A model generated the notes under the pieces. That model was not told the origin of the DNA. It saw only the letters and a program-made list of their open reading frames with translations, and searched no databases. The translations under genes were made by a program, and so were the position numbers. Below are positions 8,848 through 17,781 of a stretch of DNA of 64,000 bases, one piece after another (the first letter of the stretch is position 1; the number at the start of each line of letters is the position of its first letter). Source of the DNA: Ktedonobacteraceae bacterium (GTDB taxonomy: Bacteria > Chloroflexota > Ktedonobacteria > Ktedonobacterales > Ktedonobacteraceae); contig DASRBN010000022.1 of assembly GCA_035653615.1 (NCBI GenBank), positions 1 through 64,000 on the forward strand, given 5' to 3'.

Positions 8848-11733
8848 TTATTCCGTTTTCTTCGTCTTCGCCTGTTCGCGCTGGCGTTTTGCCTCTAACA
8901 GCTTGCTTGCGACCGGCGTGTCCTGTTGTTCTTCCGATGTCTCAGTTTTAACCGGGCTTTTCGGTGTTTTCTCAATAGCCGGTTTTGACTGTGATTGCCG
9001 CGGAATATTGCTCATCTGTTGTTTCACCTGAATGGGTGGAGATTGCGGCTTGAAACTCGTGGCACGATTCTGGCGCTCCTGGCGACTTGTGCGTATCGTC
9101 CCCAGCAGCGCGTTTCCTGCTGTTTCTGAAACGTCCTGTAGTGCCAGCCTTGAGCGATGCAGGCTTAGATGGGCAATCAACCATTGCCAGCTTATCACCA
9201 GGAATTCCAGGCTGGAAAGGCGACGTAAGGCGATATCTACCGGCAGGAGTAAGGCCGCCAGCGCCAGCAGCCAGAAGACAATTGGCACGGCAGCTGAGAC
9301 CGGCTGCAAATTATTCGCGAACGCAGCTGTGTAATCTGTTGGTCCTAGCAGATTGCCTCCATCAGCCGCGGCCAGCTGCGCCAGGAATGCCCGATTTGTC
9401 CCTGTATTCAGGTACTCTGGTGAGTAGGGAACTACTAACCCCGTGGTGCTTGCCAGCTGGCTTCCACCCTGGGATTTCCAGGTGACCTGCAACAGGTAAG
9501 CTCCGACCTGTTCAGCCGGAAAATTGCCCTGCCATCGCAGAGGCGCCGCTGGCTGTAATGTCACCGTTGATTTTGAGAGGTCGGGATTGATAATGGTTGC
9601 CGATACCTGCGCATTGCCTCCCGTCCCTGCTGTGCTACCGGATGGCAAGTCCACTGTTATCTGGCCCGTGCCACCCACTACCTGCGTATTCACATCTAAT
9701 GCGCTTTGCGCCGAAGGTAGCGTCCATGTCACCAGATTCGCCCACCAGCGTGCGGCATTGTTCCATCTCAACCAGTTTGCCGTCCACTGGCCGAGCGCGT
9801 CGCTTGTCCAGGCTACCACGCGTCCCAGGCCGTATTGCCATGCTGCCAGCACGGGGTCATCCTGGTCGCTGATCAACACCAGTTGCGCCGCCGGTTTAGG
9901 CGTCGTTGCGACATAACCGTTCAGCATGGGAAGATTGCCCAATCCTGTCAGAATGGGATTCGCTCCCACGATGGCCGGAAGGAAGGGCTCCTGGACGATT
10001 GCGCGTCGCGCCGCCTGCTGCGTCTCCTTGAGCAAAATCTGTGGAATGGTAGCCGGATTATCGGCGCGATAAAAACGCCCCTTACCCCATGCCGCGATCT
10101 GCTGCATGGTATTGAAGTCAGCGAAAGAGGATGCGTTCGTCTCTACCGTCGAAACCGTAATACCCTCTTTTGCCATCTTCGTCACTTGCGCGAAGTAGTT
10201 ATCGTAGGCATCGCCATCGCCCAGCAGGATCACATGCTTGATTTTAGCATTTGTGTGCAGCAGAACCTGTTCCGCGTTCGTCAGGTCGGGCATGTAGCTT
10301 GGCGGATCATCTGGGCTCATGGCATCGATGGTTTTATCAATGGCCGCCGGGTTCGTCACATGCTGCATCGGCACAACTAAGCTGCCATATGCGTCTGAGA
10401 CTCCCACCTGGTCGCGCGGAGTCAACAGGCTAATCACGCCTTTCGCGGCCACTTTCGAAATATTGATCTCGGCGTCATTCTCCAGGCTTTCAACGATCAG
10501 CACCACGGCGATGCTCGGCGTATCTTTGTGTTGCGGTATCTCCATGCTCACCGGCAGCGTCTCCTCAAGCGGCGTACCCGCGTAGCCTCCCACGCCATAG
10601 CTATTCTCGCCGCCACTCACCACCAGCCCGCGGCCAAGGTCGCGCACAAATGCCTGCAGCACCTGCATGCGCGCTGTTCCCAATTCGACAGCGGGCACAT
10701 CTGCCAGCACAACTGCGCTGTAACCTGCCAGCCCATCCAGTGTCACCGGCACATCGTTAGGCGTACCCAGCGTCACATTAATCTTTGTCGCCTGCAGCGC
10801 AGCCACGATATTGTGTCCCTCGCCGGGTTGTCCCTCGATCACCAGCACACGCGGCGGCCCCTGCACGTTTACAAAAGTCGAGGCCACATTATTTTGTGGA
10901 ATCGTATCCAGGGGGGCAGCCAGCGTTACACGAAATGTATGGAAACCCGGCGGCGGGGCCGATAAACTGAAGCTGACCTCCTGCTGACCGGCAACCATAT
11001 CAATGGTCTCCGTCGTTAGCAAGGTTTGATCAAGATACAGGCGCAGCGTTGCGTGCTGGGCAACGGTGCTGAAGAGGTTCACATGTAATAGAAAGCGTTC
11101 ATTTACCTGCAACTCGCCGGGCGCATTAAGACCATTGATGCGCGCCTCAGAGCCAGTAGAGGTTGGTAGGGGAACGATATCGAGCCGGATACCCTCCTGC
11201 TGCAATAATTGCGCTTCCTGCAGGGCGTCTCCCAGGTTCTGCTGCCCATCCGTCAAAAGCACGATGCGGCGCATACTATCCGTCGGCAAAATGGCCGCCG
11301 CCAGCCGCAAGCCAGCGGCCAGATCGGTGAAATTGGTATCGGGCGTAGACTCAAAGTGCGAGAAATCTACCTGTGAGCCTACCGATTGTTCTACCAGCGC
11401 ATTACGACCCACCGCCACGATGCCAACCTGGTCGTCAGTACTTTTATGTTGCAGCGCATTGGTGATCCATTGCTCGATAAAAGCGCGTTGCGAGGTCGTA
11501 CTATCGGAAATGTCGCCGACAAATACTACCGCCTGCCGCGATACTGGCATTGAGAACGCCGCACCCGCCAGCGCGCTGATCACCAGCACGAACAATGCTA
11601 GCCGGCAGACTAGAATCAAAATCTGCTGCCGGCGAGGGAACGGCAGCGACATATTGCGCCACGTGAGAAATACCAGTATTCCTATCGGTAGTAGTAGCAA
11701 CAACAGCCAGGGCTGTTCAAAGGTCAGCATCAT
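8848..11733 (-). CDS. Large vWA membrane protein with GATase-like domain (BatA/aerotolerance-like)
   Basis: A 961-residue membrane protein. Two N-terminal helices (about 8-24 and 38-60) precede a von Willebrand A domain with an intact metal-site start, DISDS (residues 74-78). A beta-sandwich region follows, then a class I glutamine-amidotransferase-like fold without an obvious catalytic triad (LVIEGQPGEGHNIVAAL…GLVVSGGENSYGVGGY). A second vWA-like region begins with ESLEN instead of DxSxS, so its metal site is probably dead. A late hydrophobic segment (about 815-835) and a charged Lys/Gln-rich tail end the protein. It is the last large gene of the MoxR/DUF58 cluster. The role is inferred to be envelope-protein assembly or quality control; an exact function is not known. 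Confidence 0.8.
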   Translation of the reverse strand: MMLTFEQPWLLLLLLPIGILVFLTWRNMSLPFPRRQQILILVCRLALFVLVISALAGAAFSMPVSRQAVVFVGDISDSTTSQRAFIEQWITNALQHKSTDDQVGIVAVGRNALVEQSVGSQVDFSHFESTPDTNFTDLAAGLRLAAAILPTDSMRRIVLLTDGQQNLGDALQEAQLLQQEGIRLDIVPLPTSTGSEARINGLNAPGELQVNERFLLHVNLFSTVAQHATLRLYLDQTLLTTETIDMVAGQQEVSFSLSAPPPGFHTFRVTLAAPLDTIPQNNVASTFVNVQGPPRVLVIEGQPGEGHNIVAALQATKINVTLGTPNDVPVTLDGLAGYSAVVLADVPAVELGTARMQVLQAFVRDLGRGLVVSGGENSYGVGGYAGTPLEETLPVSMEIPQHKDTPSIAVVLIVESLENDAEINISKVAAKGVISLLTPRDQVGVSDAYGSLVVPMQHVTNPAAIDKTIDAMSPDDPPSYMPDLTNAEQVLLHTNAKIKHVILLGDGDAYDNYFAQVTKMAKEGITVSTVETNASSFADFNTMQQIAAWGKGRFYRADNPATIPQILLKETQQAARRAIVQEPFLPAIVGANPILTGLGNLPMLNGYVATTPKPAAQLVLISDQDDPVLAAWQYGLGRVVAWTSDALGQWTANWLRWNNAARWWANLVTWTLPSAQSALDVNTQVVGGTGQITVDLPSGSTAGTGGNAQVSATIINPDLSKSTVTLQPAAPLRWQGNFPAEQVGAYLLQVTWKSQGGSQLASTTGLVVPYSPEYLNTGTNRAFLAQLAAADGGNLLGPTDYTAAFANNLQPVSAAVPIVFWLLALAALLLPVDIALRRLSSLEFLVISWQWLIAHLSLHRSRLALQDVSETAGNALLGTIRTSRQERQNRATSFKPQSPPIQVKQQMSNIPRQSQSKPAIEKTPKSPVKTETSEEQQDTPVASKLLEAKRQREQAKTKKTE

Positions 11734-11770
11734 CGTTCCCTTTATCTGATTTCGCTATCTGGCGAGCAAC

Positions 11771-11822
11771 CAGGGCGTACCCTTGCCGCCCGGCATGTCA
11801 TTCTGAGCACAGCGAAGAATCC
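11771..11822. repeat. Family-B variant fused to a solo family-A arm
   Basis: 11771-11793 (CAGGGCGTACCCTTGCCGCC plus CGG) resembles the family-B repeat. Bases 11794-11822 match the 29-base family-A arm at 6756-6784 with one difference (GCACAGCG for GCGCAGCG) but have no partner arm nearby. It sits in the 90-base gap between the two vWA genes and ends two bases from the stop codon of the upstream one. Confidence 0.65.
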
Positions 11823-11823
11823 C

Positions 11824-13866
11824 TTATCTTGACCGCAATCGAATGCCATTACGCCTCACCTGCTTGACTGTTTTAACAATACGACGCCTCGTCTCTCTAT
11901 ACTGCGCCTCTACTGCATCCTGTATTCCGCCGAAGAGTCCTGTATGCCTGATTAACTGTCCCTGCCCGTTATAGCGTGATAGATATCCTACACTTTGCCC
12001 TGTTCCGCTAGCCGCCTTACGCGCATAACCCCGGCTAAAGAGCCACCATTCGGCGCACAGGACCAGCAAGAAAAATGCCGCAATCCAGGGCCAGATTTCA
12101 CGTAACACACGTGGCACAGCGCTGCCATCCGTTGTGAAACTGCTGCTATGTATAATGGGCAGCGCGTTTGCCGGTGCCAGGCGCGATTGCGAAGGGTCGA
12201 ACAAATTCACGGCAAAGGCGCCATCCCGTACCTGACCCTGCACCTGCTGAGCCACCAGGTAGATGCCGGTAGCATCCGTCCGCGCGAAAGCCGTCGCCGG
12301 AAATGGGGGCGCAACCGTAACCGGCTTTTGACCCGGCGCGGTAATCGTCACCGAACTTGCTCCCGGCCAGGTCGCAATCGTCACCGGTGTGCCCGGTGAA
12401 ACCTGTCCATCTCCCGCCACCGGCTGTGGTAGAAACCAGTTGACCATGTTGTAGATCAGGATAGGGAAACTGGGCTGCAGCGGAAAATCACTATCATGCA
12501 GATCGAAACCCAACGCCGCCACGCGCCGGTTATTCGTGATGCCGGCGATCAGCAGCGGCGTCTGGGGAGTAGTAATCACCGGCTGTGCCCATGCTGCCGG
12601 AGTAAGTGGGTGGCTAGCACGCAACACATGAATGCTGCTCAAATCGACATCTTGCAGCAAATCGGCGCTATCATTACCGGCGCTAATTTGGCTCACGCTG
12701 ATGTCCTGCCCCGCTTTACCAAAGATATACGAACCTGCCGGGGGATTTACGAAGAACAATCCCCCGGGCGGCAATGCCGGTGGTACAAATCCGTCGAATA
12801 CCGTCAAATCAAACCCACCCGTATTGACGTATTTGGCCGGGGTCGTCTCATACAGATCGATATTCGATTGCAGGCGCAGGGCCGCTTCAAGGAAGCTATT
12901 GCCTTTCGTTACCAGCAATACTTTGCCGTGTAACGAACTGCCTGCAATGGCCCACGCATCGTGATCGACCGTCATCGGGTCCTGCACATCCAGCTTCGCG
13001 TGCAGGAAATGGGTCGTCGCGGGCAATGGCCCCCATTGCAAGGAACCGCTTGCTCCTGGCGCCAGTTCAATGTTTTGCACGCCAATCAGTTTGCCATCGG
13101 CATATAGCTCGACCGGTATCGAGCGCTGTGAATGACTATAATTGGCGACCTGCGCCAGCGCCGTTAAATTACCATCCAGGTTACGCGAAGCCAGGGCGAT
13201 CAACGCGACATTACCGGCATCAGTACCGATTTTCAAGTAACGCACGGGAACCGGCAGCGCCAATGCCTGGTCGGGCGACAGGACATGCCCATCGCCAACC
13301 ACTAAAATCTGCGTGTTCGGGCGCCCGGCCGCCAGCGCCGTTGCCAGCGAAAGCGCCTGCTCAATGTCGGCATCCTGGTTTGTTACCTTCGCTCGTTGCA
13401 GGGCCGCATCCAGCTGTCCCTTATCCTGTGAATTCGCAATCAACACCTGCGGCGTGCGTGCCATGGTAATCAGAGAAACGCGATCATTGGGGCCAATGCC
13501 CGCGATCAGATCGCTGATCTCGCTCTTCGCCTCCTCAAATCTACTTGGAGCTACATCGGTGGCCTGCATGCTCGCCGAGGCCTGTAAGATGATAATAGTA
13601 TTGCCGCTGATGGGACTGCTGAAAAAGGTCGCGGGACGTGCCAGCACCAGCACAACCACGCTTGCCGCCAGCAACTGCAACAGCAACAGTGGCGTAATGC
13701 GCAAACGCTGCCACGGGCGGCTTGCTTGCAAATCCTGCAAAGCCTGCTGCCATAACAGCGTACTGCTGACGACCCGCTCCTGCCGTTTGGGCCGCATAAA
13801 GTAGAGCAACAGTATGATTGGTATGATAATGCCGAAGGCCAATGCCGCCGGAACCAATAATGTCAT
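11824..13866 (-). CDS. vWA/BatA-type membrane protein
   Basis: A 680-residue protein starting with the BatA-like N-terminal arrangement: a helix at about 5-24 followed by MRPKRQERVVSSTLLW and a second helix at about 58-77. A vWA fold follows in which the metal motif reads QASAS (95-99), so the first Asp is replaced by Gln and metal binding is doubtful. Later beta-rich segments are predicted outside the membrane, and a last helix (about 594-612) precedes an Arg-rich cytoplasmic tail. Its ATG overlaps the stop of the DUF58 gene by four bases, so the two are probably translationally coupled. Such proteins usually work with MoxR ATPases in the envelope. Confidence 0.8.
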   Translation of the reverse strand: MTLLVPAALAFGIIIPIILLLYFMRPKRQERVVSSTLLWQQALQDLQASRPWQRLRITPLLLLQLLAASVVVLVLARPATFFSSPISGNTIIILQASASMQATDVAPSRFEEAKSEISDLIAGIGPNDRVSLITMARTPQVLIANSQDKGQLDAALQRAKVTNQDADIEQALSLATALAAGRPNTQILVVGDGHVLSPDQALALPVPVRYLKIGTDAGNVALIALASRNLDGNLTALAQVANYSHSQRSIPVELYADGKLIGVQNIELAPGASGSLQWGPLPATTHFLHAKLDVQDPMTVDHDAWAIAGSSLHGKVLLVTKGNSFLEAALRLQSNIDLYETTPAKYVNTGGFDLTVFDGFVPPALPPGGLFFVNPPAGSYIFGKAGQDISVSQISAGNDSADLLQDVDLSSIHVLRASHPLTPAAWAQPVITTPQTPLLIAGITNNRRVAALGFDLHDSDFPLQPSFPILIYNMVNWFLPQPVAGDGQVSPGTPVTIATWPGASSVTITAPGQKPVTVAPPFPATAFARTDATGIYLVAQQVQGQVRDGAFAVNLFDPSQSRLAPANALPIIHSSSFTTDGSAVPRVLREIWPWIAAFFLLVLCAEWWLFSRGYARKAASGTGQSVGYLSRYNGQGQLIRHTGLFGGIQDAVEAQYRETRRRIVKTVKQVRRNGIRLRSR

Positions 13867-14762
13867 TTCACCAACTCGACCTGTCGTAATAATCGTTGTA
13901 CAATATCAATCACTGCCGTATCGCTAGGGATCATCGTATACGTCATCGCCTGTGCATGGGCGAACGAGGCCAGTTCCTGCGTAAATTGCGCCAGGCGCTG
14001 CCGGTAGGCTTGTAAAACCGCTGACGAAGCGCTAACCTCGATGCTCCCCGCGCCCTCGCTGTCTTTCAATCGCCAATCGCCCTGCAAATCAGGTTCAAGC
14101 TCATCCGGCGCCAGTATTTGCAACAGCGCGACCTCCTGGCGCAGCTGCCTTACCGCTCGCAATCCGGTCGCGTACCCTCCTGGGGCCAGAAAATCTGAAA
14201 TGACAATCGTCAGTCCGGGACCGGTTGCCACGCGTCCCAGATCGTAGAGTGCCCTGTTCAAATCGGTCTCCCCGCCATGTGGCAGCCGTTGTAGAAATTC
14301 GCCGACCGTCCAGATGGCATGTTTGCCACTGCCAACGCGTCTCTGTGCTGCCATGCGGTTCGTCAATGCTCCCAGAATGACGCTATCCTCGCACTTCAAC
14401 GCCACATAGCATAGCGCGGCTGCCAGCCTCGTAGCTAGCGTAGATTTAGCCGGGGTTCCATACTGCATTGAATCGGAGCAGTCGATCAACACCGTAATTG
14501 TCAGATTTTCTTCCGCCTCAAAGATGCGCAGGAATAGGCGCTCGAGCCGCGCGTAGGCCCGCCAATCAATGCGCCGGAAATCATCCCCAGGAGCATAACG
14601 CCGGTAGTCGGCGAACTCCATCGATGATCCTGCCACCGGTGAGCGCCTGCGACCTGGTCTTCCGGTCGCCATCGACTTGCGTGTCATAAGTGCCAGGTTA
14701 TCCAGTCGCTGCAATATCTCGGCATCTAATGGGAAACGGGCCGGAGCGTTTTCATTGGGCAT
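13863..14762 (-). CDS. DUF58 domain protein with vWA-like fold
   Basis: A 299-residue protein with the diagnostic DUF58 stretch YAPGDDFRRIDWRAYAR (about 56-72) followed by an intact metal-binding motif, DCSDS (94-98). GAGGAG stands before the ATG. DUF58 proteins accompany MoxR AAA+ ATPases and vWA membrane proteins in very many bacteria. They are thought to be partners in a chaperone-like assembly machine, though the substrate is generally unknown. The preceding gap to the MoxR gene is occupied by a repeat array (14785-14965). Confidence 0.9.
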   Translation of the reverse strand: MPNENAPARFPLDAEILQRLDNLALMTRKSMATGRPGRRRSPVAGSSMEFADYRRYAPGDDFRRIDWRAYARLERLFLRIFEAEENLTITVLIDCSDSMQYGTPAKSTLATRLAAALCYVALKCEDSVILGALTNRMAAQRRVGSGKHAIWTVGEFLQRLPHGGETDLNRALYDLGRVATGPGLTIVISDFLAPGGYATGLRAVRQLRQEVALLQILAPDELEPDLQGDWRLKDSEGAGSIEVSASSAVLQAYRQRLAQFTQELASFAHAQAMTYTMIPSDTAVIDIVQRLLRQVELVK

Positions 14763-14784
14763 TGCAGGTGACTCCTCTTGATAA

Positions 14785-14965
14785 GATTCTTCGCTTCACT
14801 CAGAATGACAGGCACCTGGGCCTGTCTGGAGCCATGTCTTCTTCGTTCCACTCAGAATGACAGGCACCTGGGCCTATCCAGAGCCATGTCACTCTTCGTT
14901 CCACTCAGAATGACAGGCACCTGGGCCTATCTGGAGCCATGTCATTCTGAGCGAAGCGAAGAATC
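14785..14965. repeat. Tandem array bounded by family-A arms
   Basis: Three copies of a 52-53 base unit (TCAGAATGACAGGCACCTGG then GCCT…GGAGCCATGTC) start near 14797, 14849 and 14902. The array is bounded by 14785-14810 and 14940-14965, inverted copies of each other with one mismatch in 26 and close relatives of the family-A arm. It fills the gap between the MoxR and DUF58 genes, so it is transcribed if these form one operon. Confidence 0.8.
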
Positions 14966-14969
14966 TCTA

Positions 14970-16073
14970 TTATATTTCCTCCACAATCGCCTTAATCAAA
15001 TCCTCCGGCGTGATCCCATCGGCGAGGCCGTCAAAATTCAAAATAATGCGATGGCGCAGCGCGGGAAATGCTACCTCCTGCACGTCTTCCTGGGAGACGT
15101 TAAAACGGCCCTCCAGCAGCGCGCGCACCTTAGCCGCCAGAATCATGGCCTGCAGACCGCGAGGGCTGGCCCCATAGCGCACGAAATTACGCACTTTTTC
15201 GGGCGCATCTTCGTTATCTGGATGGGTCGCCAGCAGCAGGCGCACCGCGTATTCCTTGATGTGCATTGCGACCGGGACGGCTCGCGCCACCTCGATCATA
15301 TGTGCCAGCTGTTCGCCAGTCGCTACCTCGCTGGCATGCAGCGTCTGCGTACCCACCGTGGTATCGATGATGCGCATCAGATCTTGTGCATTGGGAAAGT
15401 TGACCAGGATTTTAAGTAGGAAACGGTCGAGCTGCGCTTCAGGTAGGGGGTAGGTGCCCTCCATCTCCAGCGGATTCTGCGTCGCAAGCACAAAAAATGG
15501 CCTGGGCAAAGGCCGCGTCGTATCGCCAACACTGACTGTGCGCTCCTGCATGCCCTCGAGCAGTGCCGATTGCGTCTTAGGCGTTGCGCGGTTCACCTCG
15601 TCGGCCAGCACAATGTTGGCGAAGATCGGGCCTGGCTGGAAGCTGAAGACGCGCTTGCTTCCCGATGGCATGGTGTCATCAACCTGCTCGGTCACAATCG
15701 TTGTGCCTACAATATCAGCCGGCATCAGGTCGGGCGTGAACTGGATACGCGCGAATTTCAACGACAGCGCGTCGGCCAGCGTGCGCACGAGCAACGTTTT
15801 ACCGAGTCCTGGTACGCCTTCCAGCAGTACATGACCGCCAGCGAGCAGGGCTAAAAGCAGTTCGCGAATCACCCGCTCCTGCCCTACAACGATAGAGGTC
15901 AGTTCTTGCTCCAATTTTTGCGCGGTTTCTACAAACGCGGTGATGTCTTCAACGCCTGGTTCTGTTGACACCGCTTCAGAAGAGGCATGATTTATTGCAT
16001 CGTCATCAATGGCTTCTTTGGACGTGACGAGTTGTTTCCCTACGGACGACGTATTTTCACTTTTCTTTGCCAT
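14970..16073 (-). CDS. MoxR-family AAA+ ATPase
   Basis: A 367-residue ATPase. Walker A GVPGLGKT spans residues 86-93, Walker B is LADEVNR, and ATPKTQSALLEGMQE and LATQNPLEMEGTYPLPEAQLDRF are characteristic of MoxR proteins. A C-terminal lid-like domain ends the protein. The first 45 residues are a polar extension. It starts five bases after the stop of the Gln/Gly-rich membrane-protein gene, so translation is probably coupled. MoxR ATPases form hexamers that act with vWA partners; here the partners are the three downstream genes. Confidence 0.93.
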   Translation of the reverse strand: MAKKSENTSSVGKQLVTSKEAIDDDAINHASSEAVSTEPGVEDITAFVETAQKLEQELTSIVVGQERVIRELLLALLAGGHVLLEGVPGLGKTLLVRTLADALSLKFARIQFTPDLMPADIVGTTIVTEQVDDTMPSGSKRVFSFQPGPIFANIVLADEVNRATPKTQSALLEGMQERTVSVGDTTRPLPRPFFVLATQNPLEMEGTYPLPEAQLDRFLLKILVNFPNAQDLMRIIDTTVGTQTLHASEVATGEQLAHMIEVARAVPVAMHIKEYAVRLLLATHPDNEDAPEKVRNFVRYGASPRGLQAMILAAKVRALLEGRFNVSQEDVQEVAFPALRHRIILNFDGLADGITPEDLIKAIVEEI

Positions 16074-16077
16074 ATGA

Positions 16078-17688
16078 TCAATGTTGTCCTTCTAAGGTAT
16101 CGAAATAGCCGTGAACGAGGTCTTTGAGATCGAGCGGTATATCGCTGTTATCAATGGCGTCGTGAGCCATAGTATTATATTCCTGGATCACCTGTGAGTA
16201 TGGGATGGATTGCCCAGGCTGCACTATACCGTTATTGCCGCCATTAGTTTGCGAACTGCTGCCCGAACCAACCTGCCCAGGAACGTATACCTGCTCGCCA
16301 TTTCCCGGCTTATTCCCGTTGTTATTTCCACCGCCGCTGCCTCCATGTCCCTGTCCGCCCTGTCCCTGGCCTTGTTGCCCCTGTCCCTGGCCCTGTCCCT
16401 GGCCTTGCTGCCCTTGCCCCTGGCCCTGCCCCTGGCCTTGCCCTTGCTGCCCCTGCCCCTGTTGCCCCTGACCTTGCTGCGCCTGGCCTGGATTACTACC
16501 ATCACCGGCCTGTGCAAGCGTATTTTGGGCCTGCTGCAAGCCCTGGGTGGCCTGATCGATACTGCCCTGGTTGGCAGTAGCGCTGGCAGTTTGGGAAGCC
16601 GCGTTCGCAACCTCTTGTGTGGCAGCATTTATATCGCTCGCATTGCCAGAGGCGACTGCCTTGGCCAGGTCATGCAGAGCGGAACTCAGAGTTGGATCTT
16701 GTGATGCCTGCCCCGCGGCCTGCTCAAGTTGTTGCGCGAGTTGGGCCCGCTGCGCCGGTGATAACTTACTGATTTGCGAAGCCAGATTTTTGAGCGCCGA
16801 GGCAAGCGCCTTACTATCGCCATTAGCAAGCGCCTGCCCCAGGGCTTGCAAGGCAGCATTTGAACTACTTTGTAGCGCGGAACTGGCGGCGGCGTTGGCC
16901 TGTATTTTATTGCCGTTCTGTGGATTGCTCAGTTGTGATAGTTTTGCCTGCGCCTGAGCAAGCGCCTGTTGTGCCTGGGCTTCATTCTTTGCGTTGGTCA
17001 GCTGAGCTTCCAGGTTCTTCAGTATCTGATCGATCATCTTGCGCTCTTCTGGAGAGGTCGTGGTTTGATGGTCAATTGCGTTGCGCAACCGCTCGATGGC
17101 CGCGATTTGCTTGTTGATGCGCGCCTGGAATGCCGCCTGTTGCTGGAGAATGGCGGTCATTGGATTGGGCAGCGTCAGCAACAGGACAAACGCAATGATC
17201 ACAATGGCGGCGATAATCAGGAAAGAACGGCGCGGGCGTAGAGAGATTGATCGCGCAGGTGCCTGCTTGCCTAATTGCGTCAGGGCATCACGGCGTTGCA
17301 GAATAGCCAGTGTAGACTCCTGGTGTTGAAATTCCCAGGCGGTACTCAGGCGGTCATGCAATGCCAGGCGCCTATCCACGATGCGAGCTGTACCGGCCAG
17401 CGAGGGACGCAACCATAAGGCCAGCGCCAGCGCGCACAACAGGCAGGTTGAGCCGGCTCCAATCGCCCAATAAAGAGCGCTTGCCCAGGGAACAAGGCGC
17501 GAGACTAGCAGCAATATTGATGCCAGGATCAGGCCGGTAACGAGACCTGTTCTACCCCATCCCAGCACTTGCTGGATGGTCAACTTCCTGCGCCAGGGAC
17601 GCAAGGCCGCTATTAATTGCTCGCTACTGGCCGGTTCAGAGGCTCCAGCCAGCACTTTTGCTATGCGCGATGGCGCGATAGTCGCCAT
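16078..17688 (-). CDS. Membrane protein with coiled coil and Gln/Gly repeat region (DUF4175-like)
   Basis: A 536-residue protein. It has two hydrophobic segments in the first 90 residues (about 47-90) and another near 155-175. A long Ala/Gln/Asn-rich helical region with coiled-coil character (about 185-390) follows, and then a low-complexity stretch made of GQGQQ units (about 400-450). The architecture resembles DUF4175 proteins, which also pair membrane helices with Gln/Gly-rich repeats, but I could not confirm a conserved motif. It lies directly upstream of, and nearly touches, the MoxR gene. It may be a membrane scaffold for the ATPase or part of the exporter encoded upstream. Confidence 0.6.
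   Translation of the reverse strand: MATIAPSRIAKVLAGASEPASSEQLIAALRPWRRKLTIQQVLGWGRTGLVTGLILASILLLVSRLVPWASALYWAIGAGSTCLLCALALALWLRPSLAGTARIVDRRLALHDRLSTAWEFQHQESTLAILQRRDALTQLGKQAPARSISLRPRRSFLIIAAIVIIAFVLLLTLPNPMTAILQQQAAFQARINKQIAAIERLRNAIDHQTTTSPEERKMIDQILKNLEAQLTNAKNEAQAQQALAQAQAKLSQLSNPQNGNKIQANAAASSALQSSSNAALQALGQALANGDSKALASALKNLASQISKLSPAQRAQLAQQLEQAAGQASQDPTLSSALHDLAKAVASGNASDINAATQEVANAASQTASATANQGSIDQATQGLQQAQNTLAQAGDGSNPGQAQQGQGQQGQGQQGQGQGQGQGQGQQGQGQGQGQGQQGQGQGGQGHGGSGGGNNNGNKPGNGEQVYVPGQVGSGSSSQTNGGNNGIVQPGQSIPYSQVIQEYNTMAHDAIDNSDIPLDLKDLVHGYFDTLEGQH
16346..16490 (-). repeat. In-frame Gln/Gly codon repeat tract
   Basis: CAGGGC/CAGGGA/CAAGGC-type units repeat in tandem inside the membrane-protein gene and encode the GQGQQ tract. 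Units are near-identical over about 140 bases, so the tract could change length by slippage without breaking the frame whenever three-base multiples are lost or gained. Confidence 0.75.
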
Positions 17689-17720
17689 GATCGTGAAACC
17701 TTTCCAGAATGACTTCCGGC

Positions 17721-17745
17721 GGGCGACCAGCAGGGTCGGCCCTAC
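17721..17745 (-). repeat. Family-B palindromic repeat
   Basis: Read on the minus strand this is GTAGGGCCGACCCTGCTGGT then CGCCC, the same family as 5249 and 34506. It lies in the 93-base gap between the ABC permease gene and the Gln/Gly-rich membrane-protein gene. Confidence 0.6.
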
Positions 17746-17781
17746 AGAGAATCATTCCCTATCCTGATGACTCGCCTTCAA

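Noticed and set aside
11066-11749. 227-codon frame opposite a vWA gene
   Set aside because: It is Ser/Arg/Cys-rich and has no signal of real coding; the vWA protein on the minus strand is coherent.
14785-14965. CRISPR array
   Set aside because: The three units repeat as a whole with only small changes and have no unique spacers; no cas genes are present.
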